A DNA stretch of 25,939 nucleotides, taken from Stephanodiscus triporus (Eukaryota; Bacillariophyta; Thalassiosirophyceae; Thalassiosirales; Thalassiosiraceae). The stretch lies in NCBI GenBank assembly GCA_036939755.1, contig JALLAZ010000071.1, positions 1 to 25,939 of the forward strand. Reading direction: 5' to 3'. Every line of letters begins with the position of its first letter. Positions within the stretch are counted from its first letter, which is position 1. A model generated the notes under the pieces. The model was given only the letters and a program-made list of their open reading frames with translations. It was not told the origin of the DNA and did no database searches. Of the stretch, positions 1-11,000 are shown one piece after another. The position numbers were made by a program, and so were the translations under genes.

Positions 1-208
1 ATAAAAATACTCTATTTACTACTCTACTCTACTACGATACTGTCTTTACGAAAATATGGTAGTTTTTCCCCTCTTGTCCGCCACTCCTCCTTCCGGTGAA
101 TCAGAGCCTCTTACTCTGTCTCTAGCCGTCCGCGGATGCCATAGAGTAGAGAGGTGCAACTACTTTAATGGCTCATTGGTCGTCTCATCGCCTGTCATTT
201 TATTAGAT

Positions 209-2199
209 ATGTCAAACATACGTCGATCGACGCGAAATAGCAACGATACTGCCGCCAACGATGGTCTCCAGGCCATGAGGGAGCGTAGTCGCGCGGTGGC
301 GGAGCGAGAGGCGTCGAGGTTGGCTCGTCCTGACCAGCCGGTGGCATCCAACAAACTGGGGCACGCCTCCAAGGCAAAAAGCGCAGTTATGTCGACCCCA
401 TTCGGCCAGATGATGGGTGGTCGAAGTCCCGCGGGACGAAAATCCGATCCCGGACTTCAGGAGGAGTGGTGCGGTCCCTTCAGTGTCGCCAGGCAGATGA
501 TTGCCGCTCGTGAGGAGGCACGACGGCTTCGAGAAGAGCAGCTAGCCGAGACCGATCCCAACAGCAGTAAAGAAAGCCATCCCCTCGATGAGATGACCGA
601 AGTAGCGTTAGAAAAGAAGCGACGATTGGAGAATCCTTCTATGAATTGGGTCTCTCGACGTCAGCGCACAAATAATTCCCCTGCTGGTGGTGATGCGCCT
701 AATGCCAGTTACTACGTGAGTCGACGTAGGCGTTTCAACCAACAGAAGATACTGGGGAGTGGATTTAATAACGTGCCAAGTCTCTTCCAACTTTGCGTAA
801 ATTATCTGGTTGAGAACTTTGAGAGCGTTGACTCGCTTGGTATGGTTGATCATTCTATCCGTCGTTCTTTATGTGAAAGGCTTGTCGCCGTAGGCAAAAT
901 GAATGGAGCCGCATTTGATGTGCTAGCTGAAATGGGAGTGGAAACGCTTGAGCTGGTCGACTGTGCACAAGTCACGCAGGACCAATTTTGCGAAGCGCTC
1001 AGGGCGTTACTTCCATCCGGCTTAAAAGCTTTGATACTAAACCACTGCGGACGTTGCTTTGGCAGTCAGGCAGTACAGGTGATTTCAGAAATTAAGGAGG
1101 ACGAGTTGGAGTTGTTCGCTATTTCTTTAGGAGGAGCTTATCTCTTGAAAGATGAAGACATGGCTAAGTTGATCGGTGCAGCGTGGCGGTCGCTTTCATC
1201 GATTGATATCACAGCTTGTCCTCTAATTGGTACACAATTTTGCCAAGCGTTGGGTGTTTACTTTTCTACGTCAGTTGGTGGGGTGGGCGGAACTCTTTTG
1301 GAGTTATCATTGCAGAATATCCCATTGACCAAGGAAGCTCTACTATCTGTAGGCGCATCATCGGATGCCCTTCGGAACTTGAAAAGCTTGAAGCTGAGAG
1401 AAATGGAATGTGTCGATGACGAGGTCGTCTCCATTATTCTAAGCTCGATCAATCAGGGGTCATTGGAAGGCATTGATCTTGGTGGAAACCCTCAACTGAC
1501 GGATGAAATCTTGCCCTGTATTCGACGTTGTAATACCAATGGAAACCTACGTGCATTGCTTTTAAGTGGTCTGAAAAATCTCACTGCGATTGGATTGGAG
1601 ATTTTCTTCACACCGATCGAGGATCTCCCCTCGCCCCCCATGCTAAGAAAACTTGATTTATCGCAGTGTTCTTACAATGAGGTCAACGACACAATCTTAA
1701 TACTGGCGGCGAAGGCGGCATCTTTCAAGCAGTCGTTGACAGATGCAGTCGACGAAGACAATCCAAATCCAGAAAGCCTCTTTTTCGGAGTCTCGAGTGT
1801 CATGGGACTAGTTCACATCAATGCAGGAGGTAGTAGCATAACAGATAAGGTGAGTACAATCAAACTGAGAAGATTTTGTCATCTCAGTTTCAAAACTCAT
1901 ATATTTCACTGACAAGAAGCGACTCATTTTCATATGAAAACCAGTCATTGGAAATTCTTGCTGCCACATGCAGCTCATCGTTGCAAGAGCTGGACATTAG
2001 CTTTGCTTCAAATGTCACAGACAAGGGACTGGGCTATTTGACATCAAAAGTAGGACATCAGTTCAAGAAGATCCACATTTGGGGTCTAGCTCAAATAACA
2101 GAGGATTTTCTTGATGGACATGACCGGGTCGAAGAAGGAGGACTAGAAATTGTGGGTGTATGGATGAAGAAAAGCGGTGTTAGATCTCTACGAAGGTGA
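209..2199 (+). CDS. RAD7-like leucine-rich-repeat protein
   Basis: Two exons, 209-1849 and 1945-2199, give 631 aa. The 95-nt phase-0 intron has donor AAG|GTGAGT and acceptor CCAG. An in-frame ATG at 56 has no stop before 209, so a start 51 codons upstream is possible; I prefer 209 because the sequence there starts with a basic, disordered nuclear-type tail (SNIRRSTRNS). Residues 1-190 are charged and low complexity. From about residue 190 a helical block (VPSLFQLCVNYL) leads into repeated LxxLxLxxC/N units (LKALILNHC, LKSLKLREM, LRKLDLSQC, LQELDISFA) up to about residue 600. This order, a disordered N-terminus, an F-box-like block and AMN1/RAD7-type repeats, resembles yeast Rad7, which helps detect DNA damage and target ubiquitin ligase activity in global-genome nucleotide excision repair. 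The RAD7 assignment is inference from architecture; an unrelated LRR/F-box adaptor is the alternative. The 3' end converges on the CAF-1 gene. Confidence 0.6.
1850..1944 (+). other. Intron of the RAD7-like gene (95 nt)
   Basis: The donor GTGAGT follows AAG and the acceptor is AACCAG. Without splicing the reading frame stops at 1912. Removing the intron joins two leucine-rich-repeat segments in phase 0. Confidence 0.8.
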
Positions 2200-2332
2200 A
2201 GGAAAAGATGACTAGGTATAGCAATGCGGTCATAAAATGTGGCCTTCGGTGGTTAGATAATCTCTTTCTTATTTTTATCTGGTAGTGATACTGTATCTTA
2301 ACATAATGCCATGGGCACTACTTTGACTACTT
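2200..2332. other. Convergent intergenic spacer (3' ends of RAD7-like and CAF-1 genes)
   Basis: A 133-bp AT-rich stretch lies between two stop codons that face each other. It must hold both 3' UTRs and polyadenylation sites. No gene or clear motif is visible. Confidence 0.6.
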
Positions 2333-5300
2333 CTAGCTGTCCAATTTTTGTTTCTTCTTACTAATGAACGCAGCAAGCAGATTGGCCGAGGCAGTTGACA
2401 CTTTATGCTTCTTTGATGAAGATGATTTCTTAGTGTGACTCACTGAGGGCACGGGGGAGCACGAAGTCACTGCGACTTTACTTTCAGGCGATGCAACCTT
2501 ACATGAATATTCCGCCATTTCCTTATGATATCGTGCCTTATCTGTTGCGGCCTTCTCATCCCAGGCGGCCCGTTCCTCGGCAGTTAATGCCTTGAAATTC
2601 GCGGATAGTAACTTAGTTACATCACCAAATACCAAATTTGGATTTGCCGCGCGGAAATCGTTACGGGTAGCAATGCAATACAAGAGAAAGGCCGACATGT
2701 TTTGTTTCGGAGCATTTGGATCCTTTTTCTTCTTCGTTTTGTCTCCTCCCTCCGACAATTTGGAAGGGGGTACTTCTTCTGGAGCTTTTTTCTACGTGGT
2801 TTAATTCATTGCAAAATATTAGTGAGTGGCATGCATGTTGGCATTAGGTGTTGTTAGGAGATCGCAAGCAAACTTACCAAATCTTCTTCCTTCAAATCAA
2901 GCTTCTTGAGATGATCACTCTTCACCTCCCAAAGTACGCCTGGACCGTTGGCCAATCGTCGCTTGTCTGCAATAGCATCCAACTCTCGCATCGCCTGAGC
3001 TCGACTGTTGGTAATAGTAGGGTGGGCCTTGAGCAATTCGGTTACAACATGATCCTTCGATTTCAGAGTAGAGTTGTGTACGAAATGGGCCATGAGCTTT
3101 TGTGCCTCGGGCGTCAAGTCTTTGATCTGTGGCGTGGACGATTTTCCAGACGAATCCTTCTTGGTTTGGTTGGCGTCCTTGATCGAGTCCGAAGGTGGGA
3201 AAGCATCCAAACAAATACTAACATCAGGGGTGATTACACATCCTGCGTGTGAGGATAGGGCGTCCATAGCTTCCTGTGGGGAAAAACCCTCAATTAAACA
3301 TTGAATATCATCGTCTTCGAAGCTCTCGTGAGGCAGGCCTCCAATGAGTGGTGCCACAACGCATGCTTTGAAATGGCTTGGCTTTCCAGAAGGACCGTTG
3401 GCATTGTTGGAAAGATTCTTTTTCCTCAATTCCCGTGTCTCGTCATCGTCATCTTCAATGCCCAGATCATCTTCGTCAGCAAGCCAACCATCATTATCTT
3501 CGTCATTCTGCATATCCTCCTCCTCATCTGCACCATCATCGTCATCTACCAAGTCTTCTCCCTCTTCATCATCTCCCTCTTCCCATTCCTCTTCACTGTC
3601 ATTATCATAGTCTAGAAATTTGGTGTCCTTTCCCAGGGGTCGGCGTCCGGTGACGAGGGAGCTCCGCTTGCTCCATGTGCCACGATAAGGAGGACGAACA
3701 TCCTCGTGGAACCCAAGGAATTTGTATCGGTTTGGGACAGTAATAATGCGCTCCTCGTCGTAGGGTTGAGGAGCAAATGCATTTTCCGACAGGACGGTAA
3801 CAAATACTGATATCCTGACTTTGTTAGTTTTCCGACGTCGAGATGCTTTGGATCGAGGTGACAGCTTGGAGAAGGGATTTGTGACGATATGATCGTCTCG
3901 GCTGTCAATCAGCTTGTGGAATGCATCACTGTCAAACAATAGAATATCAGCTCGGACTGAATTTGACAGCACACAGGCGTTCAAAACCTTTGCCTTCTTC
4001 TTCACACTTCCCTGAGAAAAGAATGACATCATTCGCGCCTTACGCTTGTTCTCCTTCTCCTCCAACTCTTGCCTCTTCTTCTCTTTTTCCTCGTTCTTCA
4101 AGCGCGTTTCCTCGGCCTTTTTAAGTTCTTTCTCCTCCTCCTTACGTTTCTTTTCGTTGCGCTTCTCTTCCTCGAGGCGTTTCTTTTCGTTGCGCTTCTC
4201 TTCCTCTTGGCGTTGTTTCTCGCGTTGTTTTTCGGCCAAGTCCTCGGTCTTGTTCTTAATGTGCAGTTTTGACTCCCTGAGAAGTCGAGCCTTTTCTTCT
4301 TCGCGCTCGAATTTGAGTACTTTCTCTTCCATATCGCTAACCTTGGCAGTCAGAGTTTCTCCCACTACAGGAGCTGAAGCTGGTATAGATATTGAGGCAC
4401 TGTTCTGAAGCCACGAAGAGGCCTTATCGATGGCAATTATCAAGTTGATAATTGCCTTGTGATGACCCTGGAGTTTCTTTCTCAATGTCCGCGCCTTCTT
4501 AACTTTTATGGCTTCCTTTTGCGGAAGAAGGTCTAAAGAGGAGAGCTCCCAGCGCCACATGTAACATTCCTCGGCATTCTCAAAGCAGTCAAGTTTGGCG
4601 ACCGGGTTAGCCTTTTCGGATGGGGGAGGCTTGCCGCTCAGATAGGACTTGCGTTGGGCCAGGAGCTTAATTTTGGATGATATAGATTCGAAGGTGAGGG
4701 GTCTGACGTCGGTAATGAAAGGTGAAAGCTTTTCAAAGGCATACTTGGTGATGACAGAGAGTGGTTGCGATCTATGTTCAAATGATAATGAAGATTCATA
4801 ACATCGGTAAGGCATGACACGAGTTTCACGAAAGCGGGCGAATGGGCACTGTTGCGTTTGAATGCTCACCTTCCTTGCACAAGTAACTGCAAATGCGTCA
4901 ACAACTTATCAGGGAACCCTCCATCCTCGGCAACTTCAACGGATCCCTCATTCTCAGTGCATCCCTCCAAAGATAGACATTCTTCTTCATAGTCATCCGA
5001 ACTCGGGAGATTACCCAATTCGATAGCTCGCAAGACATATTTCGCACGCAGTATCTTGTAATCGCGAAGCCGAGAGGCATCCTCCTCCGAGAGATTGACA
5101 ATACTTGGGGTAGTAGATGAGGAAACGGTATCTATCTTGGCGTCAATAATATTGTTTGATGATGTCGTATCATTGATTGCACCCGAAAAGTCTGAAGCAG
5201 TATCTGATGGGGATTCTTGCTTTTTTGTTTTGCACACCTTCGTCCGAGGGCAGGCTGCCAATTTTTTGAGAGAGATGGCAATAGGTGCCAATCCCTTTGT

Positions 5301-7065
5301 TTCCGTGGCTGCTGCTAATGCCTTTTCCTTGGATGACTTAATGGGCGATGCATTGGCCTTTTTGCGAGATTTGGTTGAAAGCTTGGTACTTATCATCACC
5401 TGGTGAGCGGACTTCTCCACCATCACCTTTGGTGCAGCAACTTTTGTAACTTCATTGGTAGATGCTCGTATGACAGTTGTTTCCGTTAGAGGATCTTTCA
5501 GGACACTCTTCGTGGAAGTGCCAACAATCAACACTGCCTCGTCATCTTCAATCGAGATTTCCTGATTATCCATCAAGTCGTCGGTAGTAGTTGGTGGCTG
5601 ATCTATTTCAGTTTGAATATGCGAGTCTTCATCTACAGGATCATTACTTGCAACAATTGATTTCCCTGAAGCATCTTCTGCCTCCTCTAATGCGATGGTA
5701 GCATCGTCATCGTCGTCATCTTTTTGAAGCTGGTCCATAGAATCCGGAGCTGTCTTCTCTAGTACAGAAGCCTTTCCTGCTTCGCAATCAATATCAACTT
5801 TGACGTCATGAGAAACCTCATTTGCATGTTTGTCATTGGTGTCCGTAATAGAAGTTCCACCCACGGCCTCGCTTTCATCCAACTCAGCAGTGTCAACGGC
5901 TTCGAGTACAGGATCAACGATATCGTCAATGATTTCAGAATCCACCTCGACTTCAATATCAATCGACTTCGTCCTCTCGCCGAAGTCCACGCCAAGCATC
6001 CTCAGCCTCTCGTAACGCTCCGGCAACAGCTTGCTCCTCTTGTGAGCGACCTTTTGATTTTCCAACCACCTCCCGAGCAAGATCTGGGCCTTCCCATCCC
6101 CGTCTTCGCCATCCGCGGCGGTCTTGTAGGAAAAGGGCATCGCGCAGTCGCCGTGCGTCAGCTTGTACCGCGCGAGGAGGTCGTACCGGTCATCCCACTG
6201 CCGCGCGAGGGCGCCGCCGTTGTTGTTGTTCCCGCGCCTCGATGATCCGCGTGCGCCGATCGCGCGCGATGCCACCGCCAGGGCGTACGTTGGCGAATCG
6301 TCCAATTCATCCTCCGCATCCCCAACAGCGCGAGGGGACGACGACGCCGGAGGAGGCGGAGGCGGCGCGCGGCGGCGGCGCGCGGCGTCGTCGTCGTCGT
6401 CGTCTCCATCCTCCTTCGCCTTCTCGACGCCCCCCGCGCCCTTCGGCGATGGCCCCTTCGTCTTCTTTTCTTTCACCTCGTCGTTCAAGGTCTCCTCGAT
6501 CGCCGACTTCTTCTCCCTTGCGGCATGGGTCTTTTTGCTCGTCTTGTCGTCGTCCCTCCCCTTGCTGGGAGCGGCCGTCTTCTTCTTATCGATGGCCTTC
6601 TTACCCTCGCCGACGACGACGTCGTCGTCCGTCGTCGTCTTCGCGGGTACCCCTTCGACGTCTTCGTCGTGCGCCCTCGAACCTTCACCTCCCCCGTCGA
6701 CGGCTGCCGGGGGGACCGCCACGGACGACGACGACGACGACGGCGATCCCGTCCTCCTCGCGGGGCCGACTTTCGCGATCGTCGGACGCTTGACGCCGGA
6801 TTCCCTCTCTGCGGCGGCGGTGGACGGATCGACCCTGGCGAAGAACGAGTGCAACGTCCTCGACGGCTTCTTGACCGCCGCCGAGGCCGGTCCCGCCGAC
6901 GACGTCCCGCCCTTCCTCCTCTTGGTCGTCGCGCCGTCGTCCTCCCCGGGGGTGGCCACGGCGACGACCGACGACGACGAGGACGAGGACGAGGACGGGA
7001 CGGGGGTGGCGGGACCGGCCTCGCCATCGACGTCGACGTCATCCTCGCCCTTCCTCCTTTTCTTG

Positions 7066-7099
<34 letters not shown>

Positions 7100-7448
7100 A
7101 TTTCCCGCCGCGGCCCTTGCCGCCGGTCGACGACTTCTTGGTCGGCGCCGCCCTGCCGCTCCGCGCGAATCGCGGCGTGACCACCGACGCCTTCTTCTGG
7201 GGAACGGGGCTCACCTGCTGCGCGAGGAGGAGGCCGCGACGATGGTCCTCCTCCTCGTCCTCCTCCTCGTCCTGCGTCCCCCCTCCTCCGCCCCCGCGAC
7301 GATGGTCCTCCTGACTCTGGCTGACCGTCGGACCGGCGGCGTCCGACGGGGACGACGACGACAGCGAGGCCAGGGCGCAGGCCGAGGCGTCGAGGATGGC
7401 GACGTCGTTGTCGGCCGCGTCGATTTCGACTATCTCGCCGGATGGCAT
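2333..7448 (-). CDS. Chromatin assembly factor 1 large subunit (CAF-1 p150/CHAF1A/FAS1 type) with N-terminal HA repeat and C-terminal HMG box
   Basis: Three exons, 7448-4870, 4771-2878 and 2791-2333, give 1643 aa; an in-frame ATG at 7490 would add 14. CAF-1 deposits newly made H3-H4 on DNA at replication forks and repair sites through PCNA. Visible parts: acidic/Ser/Lys low complexity; a PIP-like TLHSFF near residue 200; a helicase-associated repeat (WDDRYDLL, HGDCAMPF, LGRWLENQK) at about 415-490; a KER-type Lys/Glu/Arg helix at about 1017-1107; a second PIP-like MMSFFSQG at about 1107; the diagnostic p150 block FLGFHEDVRPPYRGTWSKRS at about 1211-1230; an acidic ED region (SEEEWEEGDDEEGEDL) at about 1248-1307; a C-terminal winged-helix region at about 1412-1489. 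The last exon adds an HMG box at about 1515-1586. The CAF-1 identity is firm. The HMG fusion rests on splice logic: the HMG exon has no ATG of its own upstream of the domain. Confidence 0.88.
2792..2877 (-). other. CAF-1 intron 2 (86 nt) joining the winged-helix region to the HMG-box exon
   Basis: The donor GATTTG|GTAAGT is a strong consensus, and the acceptor ACCACGTAG directly precedes AAAAAAGCT. The junction is phase 0 on both sides and gives KEEDL|KKAPEEVPPSK in frame. The acceptor's own TAG is the in-frame stop that would block any upstream translation of the HMG exon as a separate gene. Confidence 0.78.
4772..4869 (-). other. CAF-1 intron 1 (98 nt)
   Basis: The donor AG|GTGAGC and the acceptor GAACATAG give a phase-2 junction. 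It joins the low-complexity N-terminal exon to the middle region in frame (GR|SQPLSVITK). The reading frames on either side otherwise overlap only by stopping at 4866 and restarting at 4869. A nearer CAG would leave a 21-nt intron, which is too short. Confidence 0.75.
6200..7300. repeat. GAC/GTC trinucleotide-rich low-complexity tract in CAF-1 exon 1
   Basis: Repeated GAC/GTC, GCC/GGC and CTC/GAG triplets dominate this stretch. On the coding (minus) strand they give runs of Ser, Ala, Asp and Lys. On the opposite strand they create long spurious open frames rich in Arg, Ser and Pro. The GC content is much higher than in the rest of the gene downstream of about position 6000. Confidence 0.8.
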
Positions 7449-8049
7449 GGCGTTTCGTTGGTTTTGGGGGAGTACGTTTGTGTGTATCAATTATTAAAAA
7501 TAGAATGGCGCAATGCGATGAGGAGGTGGATGGGGCCGGGGGGATCGAGATATGGTGAAACGATCGAGCGATGCAAAGAGAGTAGAGGTAGAGTGTTTAT
7601 TTGGCGCACAGAACCCGCCAAATAATCGCCTCCCGGACCTCTACCTTGTTGCGGACACATGTCTTTTGTCTTTTGTCTTTTCGCTTTTCGCGGCCTCCCA
7701 TCCGTCTGTCTGGCACAGACAGCGGTGGTCCAGGGGGAGATATTTAGATAAGGTGTCAAAGAATGGTGAAATCTTGTTTTGGGGGAAATTTGGCTCTAAT
7801 TATCCCTCTCGCCACGCGAGGACTGTAATAAACAGAAAAACTCTCCCCTTCGTCGCCTCTCTCTCTGAGCCAGGAAAAGTGTCGCTCGACCGTCAAGTTG
7901 AGCCCCCCCCCTACGCCAGCCTCACGCTCGTGCGGTCCAGCACTGGTCTCCTCGACTTTTGGTGTGTGTGTGTGTGTGTCGTCGCCCCGAACGCCATAAT
8001 TCGCACCCTCGCTATTAATTATTGATTGACATCCTCGGAGGAGAACTGC
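7449..8049. promoter_or_regulatory. Divergent promoter region between CAF-1 and the Ski2-like helicase
   Basis: About 600 bp separate two start codons pointing away from each other, so both promoters and 5' UTRs must lie here. A (GT)9 dinucleotide run lies at 7962-7979, about 70 bp from the helicase start. I see no protein-coding segment that can be supported, and no clear TATA box. Confidence 0.55.
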
Positions 8050-11000
8050 ATGTCTTTCGTACCTGCGCCACAAAAGGCGACAACCGCCGGCGCCGCCAAT
8101 GCAAGTAATCAAATTAATGGACCTACTAGCGCTGTGAACAACGTCACGTCCGCCGCCGCCGAGGCGGCGGAGGCGGGGGGAGGGGAGGATGCCTTCATCA
8201 CGTCGCGCACCTTTGATGTTTACTGGGTCGACAAGAGCTCGCTCATGTACAAGGATGGTTATGTGAAGGTGAGATTATATTATGGAGTGTTGCTTTTTGT
8301 GTGGGCACGAGGAGGGGGGGGGGGGGGGGGGGGGGGGACGGAGCGATGGAAAAAAACTTAAGTTATTCACATATCAGTTGCTCACGCGTCATTCGCAACC
8401 GGCATTGTTGTAATTCCCTCACCTTCGCGTGATTGTTCAAATAGACTTATGACCGCCAGGAAAAGAAAAGCACCATCGCCATTAAACAGAAATCTTCCAT
8501 CCCCGTCATTCTTCGGGACATGGCACCCCCCGAGGGCTCCATCTTCGATCCGGCCTCGAAATGGAAGGAGGAAAAGGATCGACGCGAAAAGGCCGCTGGT
8601 GTCGAGGCCGAGGCCGAAACGAGGCAAATTAAGAAGAGCGGCGGCGGTCCGAAGAAAACCGCGAAGGGCAAGCAATCTGCCGCCGAGTCCATCAAGGAGT
8701 CGAACGCGGCCGAGAAGGTCAAGAAGGACCTCGAGCGCGACCTCATGAAACTCTCCAACCTCAAGACCCTGAAGGCCCTGCAGGATGCCGCCTGCGACAC
8801 TCCCCTCGGAAAGGTCCATCGCATGCTCAAAATGTTGCACCTGGCCGTATCCGCCCTTAAGGAGGGTTCCGTCGGTGCGAGCGAGGCCGAAGTGCTCGAC
8901 ATCCTCTGGGCGTTGGAGGAGATGCCCCTATTCAAGTCGTGCGAGGATGAAATCGCGGCGGAGAAGGCCTTCAAGAAGGAGTCCAAGAACGATGACAAGA
9001 AATCCAAGAAAGACCCGAAGAAAGATTCGAAGAAGGACAAGAAGGGTAAGGATGCACCGGAGGAGAAGAAAAATTTCGCCCTCTCCACTGATGCCAAGGG
9101 GCTGAAGGATGTGCTGAAAGAAAACGGGGACAGGTGAGTTCGTACTCTAGGGTCAGTTTCGTTCCTTGCGCCCGTAATTCATGCCGTTCAACATCGACAC
9201 AACTATTTGCTCCGCTCAATACGCATCATCGCAGATTCAAGGACACGCTTAAGTACGCGAGGAAGATGATGAATGGGAAGAAGGATATTATCACCTTTCA
9301 ACTCACTGATATGGCCGATCGTCTCCCTCCGTTGAGTCGTTACAACAGGCATTTCAAGTTGGAGGATTGGCAGTGCGATGTACTCCAGGCCATCGACGAC
9401 AAGAAGAGTGCAGTTGTTTGTGCGCCCACATCTTCGGGGAAAACCCTCCTCAGCACATACACCTGTAACAAGGCTCAAGGCACTGTGCTTTTCGTTCTCC
9501 CCAGTGAAGTTCTGGTGTGGCAGATTGCCGCCACCTACTACGAATTCTTCAAGGGGAATGTCACCATCGCTACTGATCTCATCACCTTTCAAGAGATTTC
9601 CGGTGGAGCGGAGGTTTATATAGGTACCCCGCGTGCGCTTGAAAAGTGCCTCATTAAGGCTCGTGGTGCCGCGGGAGAGGAGATGAAGAAGGGTCAGAGA
9701 GAGTTCATGATTCTTGATGGAGGGTACAGTCAGTTTGAATACCTTGTCCTCGACGAGGTCCACACTCTCAACGGACCCGAGGGCGATGCCTTGCAAAGGA
9801 TCATCAAGGCTGCCACTTGTCCCTTCCTTGCGTTGAGCGCAACCATTGGAAATGCCAAGCAGCTCCAGTCCTGGCTGAGCAAGGTCCGCAACGAGCACGT
9901 CTCGGCAGTTAATATTGAAGCAACAACCGAAGAAGTTCTTCTCGAAGAGTACTTTGCACGCTTTATCAATCTGCAACGCTGGGTTGTCATTGAGTCCGAG
10001 GGCAAGGACGGAAAGCAGAAGATGAAGATGGTCAAGCTTCACCCAGTCGCTGCAATGACCCCAGCACGCTTGCAATCTGAGCCTGATTTGATCGCAGCCT
10101 TGTCCATGACCCCCACTGACATGATTGATTTGTGGAAGATGATGAAGGCCATTTTCCCCGGCACTTCTTTGGACGGGATGGACGACCCTGAAAATTTCTT
10201 CCAGGCCAAGGCTGGCCAGCACCATCGCATTACTCTTAATCAGACAAAGGAGTATGAAACTAGGTTGAAGGCGCGACTTACAGCGCTCTCCCAGTCACAC
10301 CCTGAGCTATACGAGAAGCTACGTGTTGCACAGCTCCCGCCTCCTCTCGAGGCCAAGAAGGATGTCAGTGACATTCTCTATGGTGTCGTGCAGCAATTAA
10401 AGGACAGCGATCTTCTTCCCGCAGTTGCTTTCCAGCTTGACACTTACGGTGCTTTCTCCATGTTCAAGACTCTCCTCAGCCGACTGGAGAGTGAACAAGT
10501 TGCCGAGTTCCCCGGTTATCGCAAGGATTTGATCAAGCTTGCGCGTGACAAGGCGTTAATGCGAAAGGTTGCCGCTGGTCAAGCTAGCCGTGTCAATGCC
10601 GCTGAAGCGGAGGAAGATGCCAAATCTGGTTTCACGGACGAGAATCTCACTCAGGAAGATACCACCAAGCCGCATGATAAATACGTGCTTTCCCCTGCAG
10701 GTAAGCGTCTGGGATTCAACGAAGTTGAAGACATAATTGCCGATATGAAGAAGTCTGGCGAGAAAGTCGACATCAACCATGCGCTTATTCGTGGTCTTCG
10801 ACGAGGCATTGCCATCTACACGAACGAGGTAGGCTTCTCATGCTACCGCCGCCAAGTTCAAATGTTAGCTCAAAAGGGAAGGCTTGCTGTGGTGTTCTCT
10901 GATGAGGCTCTTGCATATGGCGTAAATATGCCCTTCCGCTCTTGCGTCTTTTGTGGCGATATGGGCGATTCGTTGACGGCGCTGATAGCGCAGCAAATGC

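Noticed and set aside
2333..2758. Separate small HMG-box gene
   Set aside because: The apparent start at 2758 is TTG, not ATG. An in-frame TAG at the splice acceptor blocks any upstream ATG. Splicing to the CAF-1 exon keeps the frame exactly.
4866..4869. Two overlapping CAF-1-like genes, one stopping at 4866 and the other starting at 4869
   Set aside because: The overlap is an intron with consensus donor GTGAGC and acceptor ATAG. Removing 98 nt fuses both frames, and neither half alone would be a complete p150.
6163..7625. Long plus-strand open frames (383 and 366 codons) opposite CAF-1 exon 1
   Set aside because: They are produced by GAC/GTC and CTC/GAG triplet repeats read antisense. The composition is almost only Arg/Ser/Pro or Asp/Ser/Ala, with no domain, and the CAF-1 frame on the other strand is well supported.
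9203..10225. 340-codon minus-strand open frame across the DDX60-like gene
   Set aside because: It is the antisense shadow of the helicase core, which carries motifs I to III in the plus frame. The shadow has no recognisable domain.
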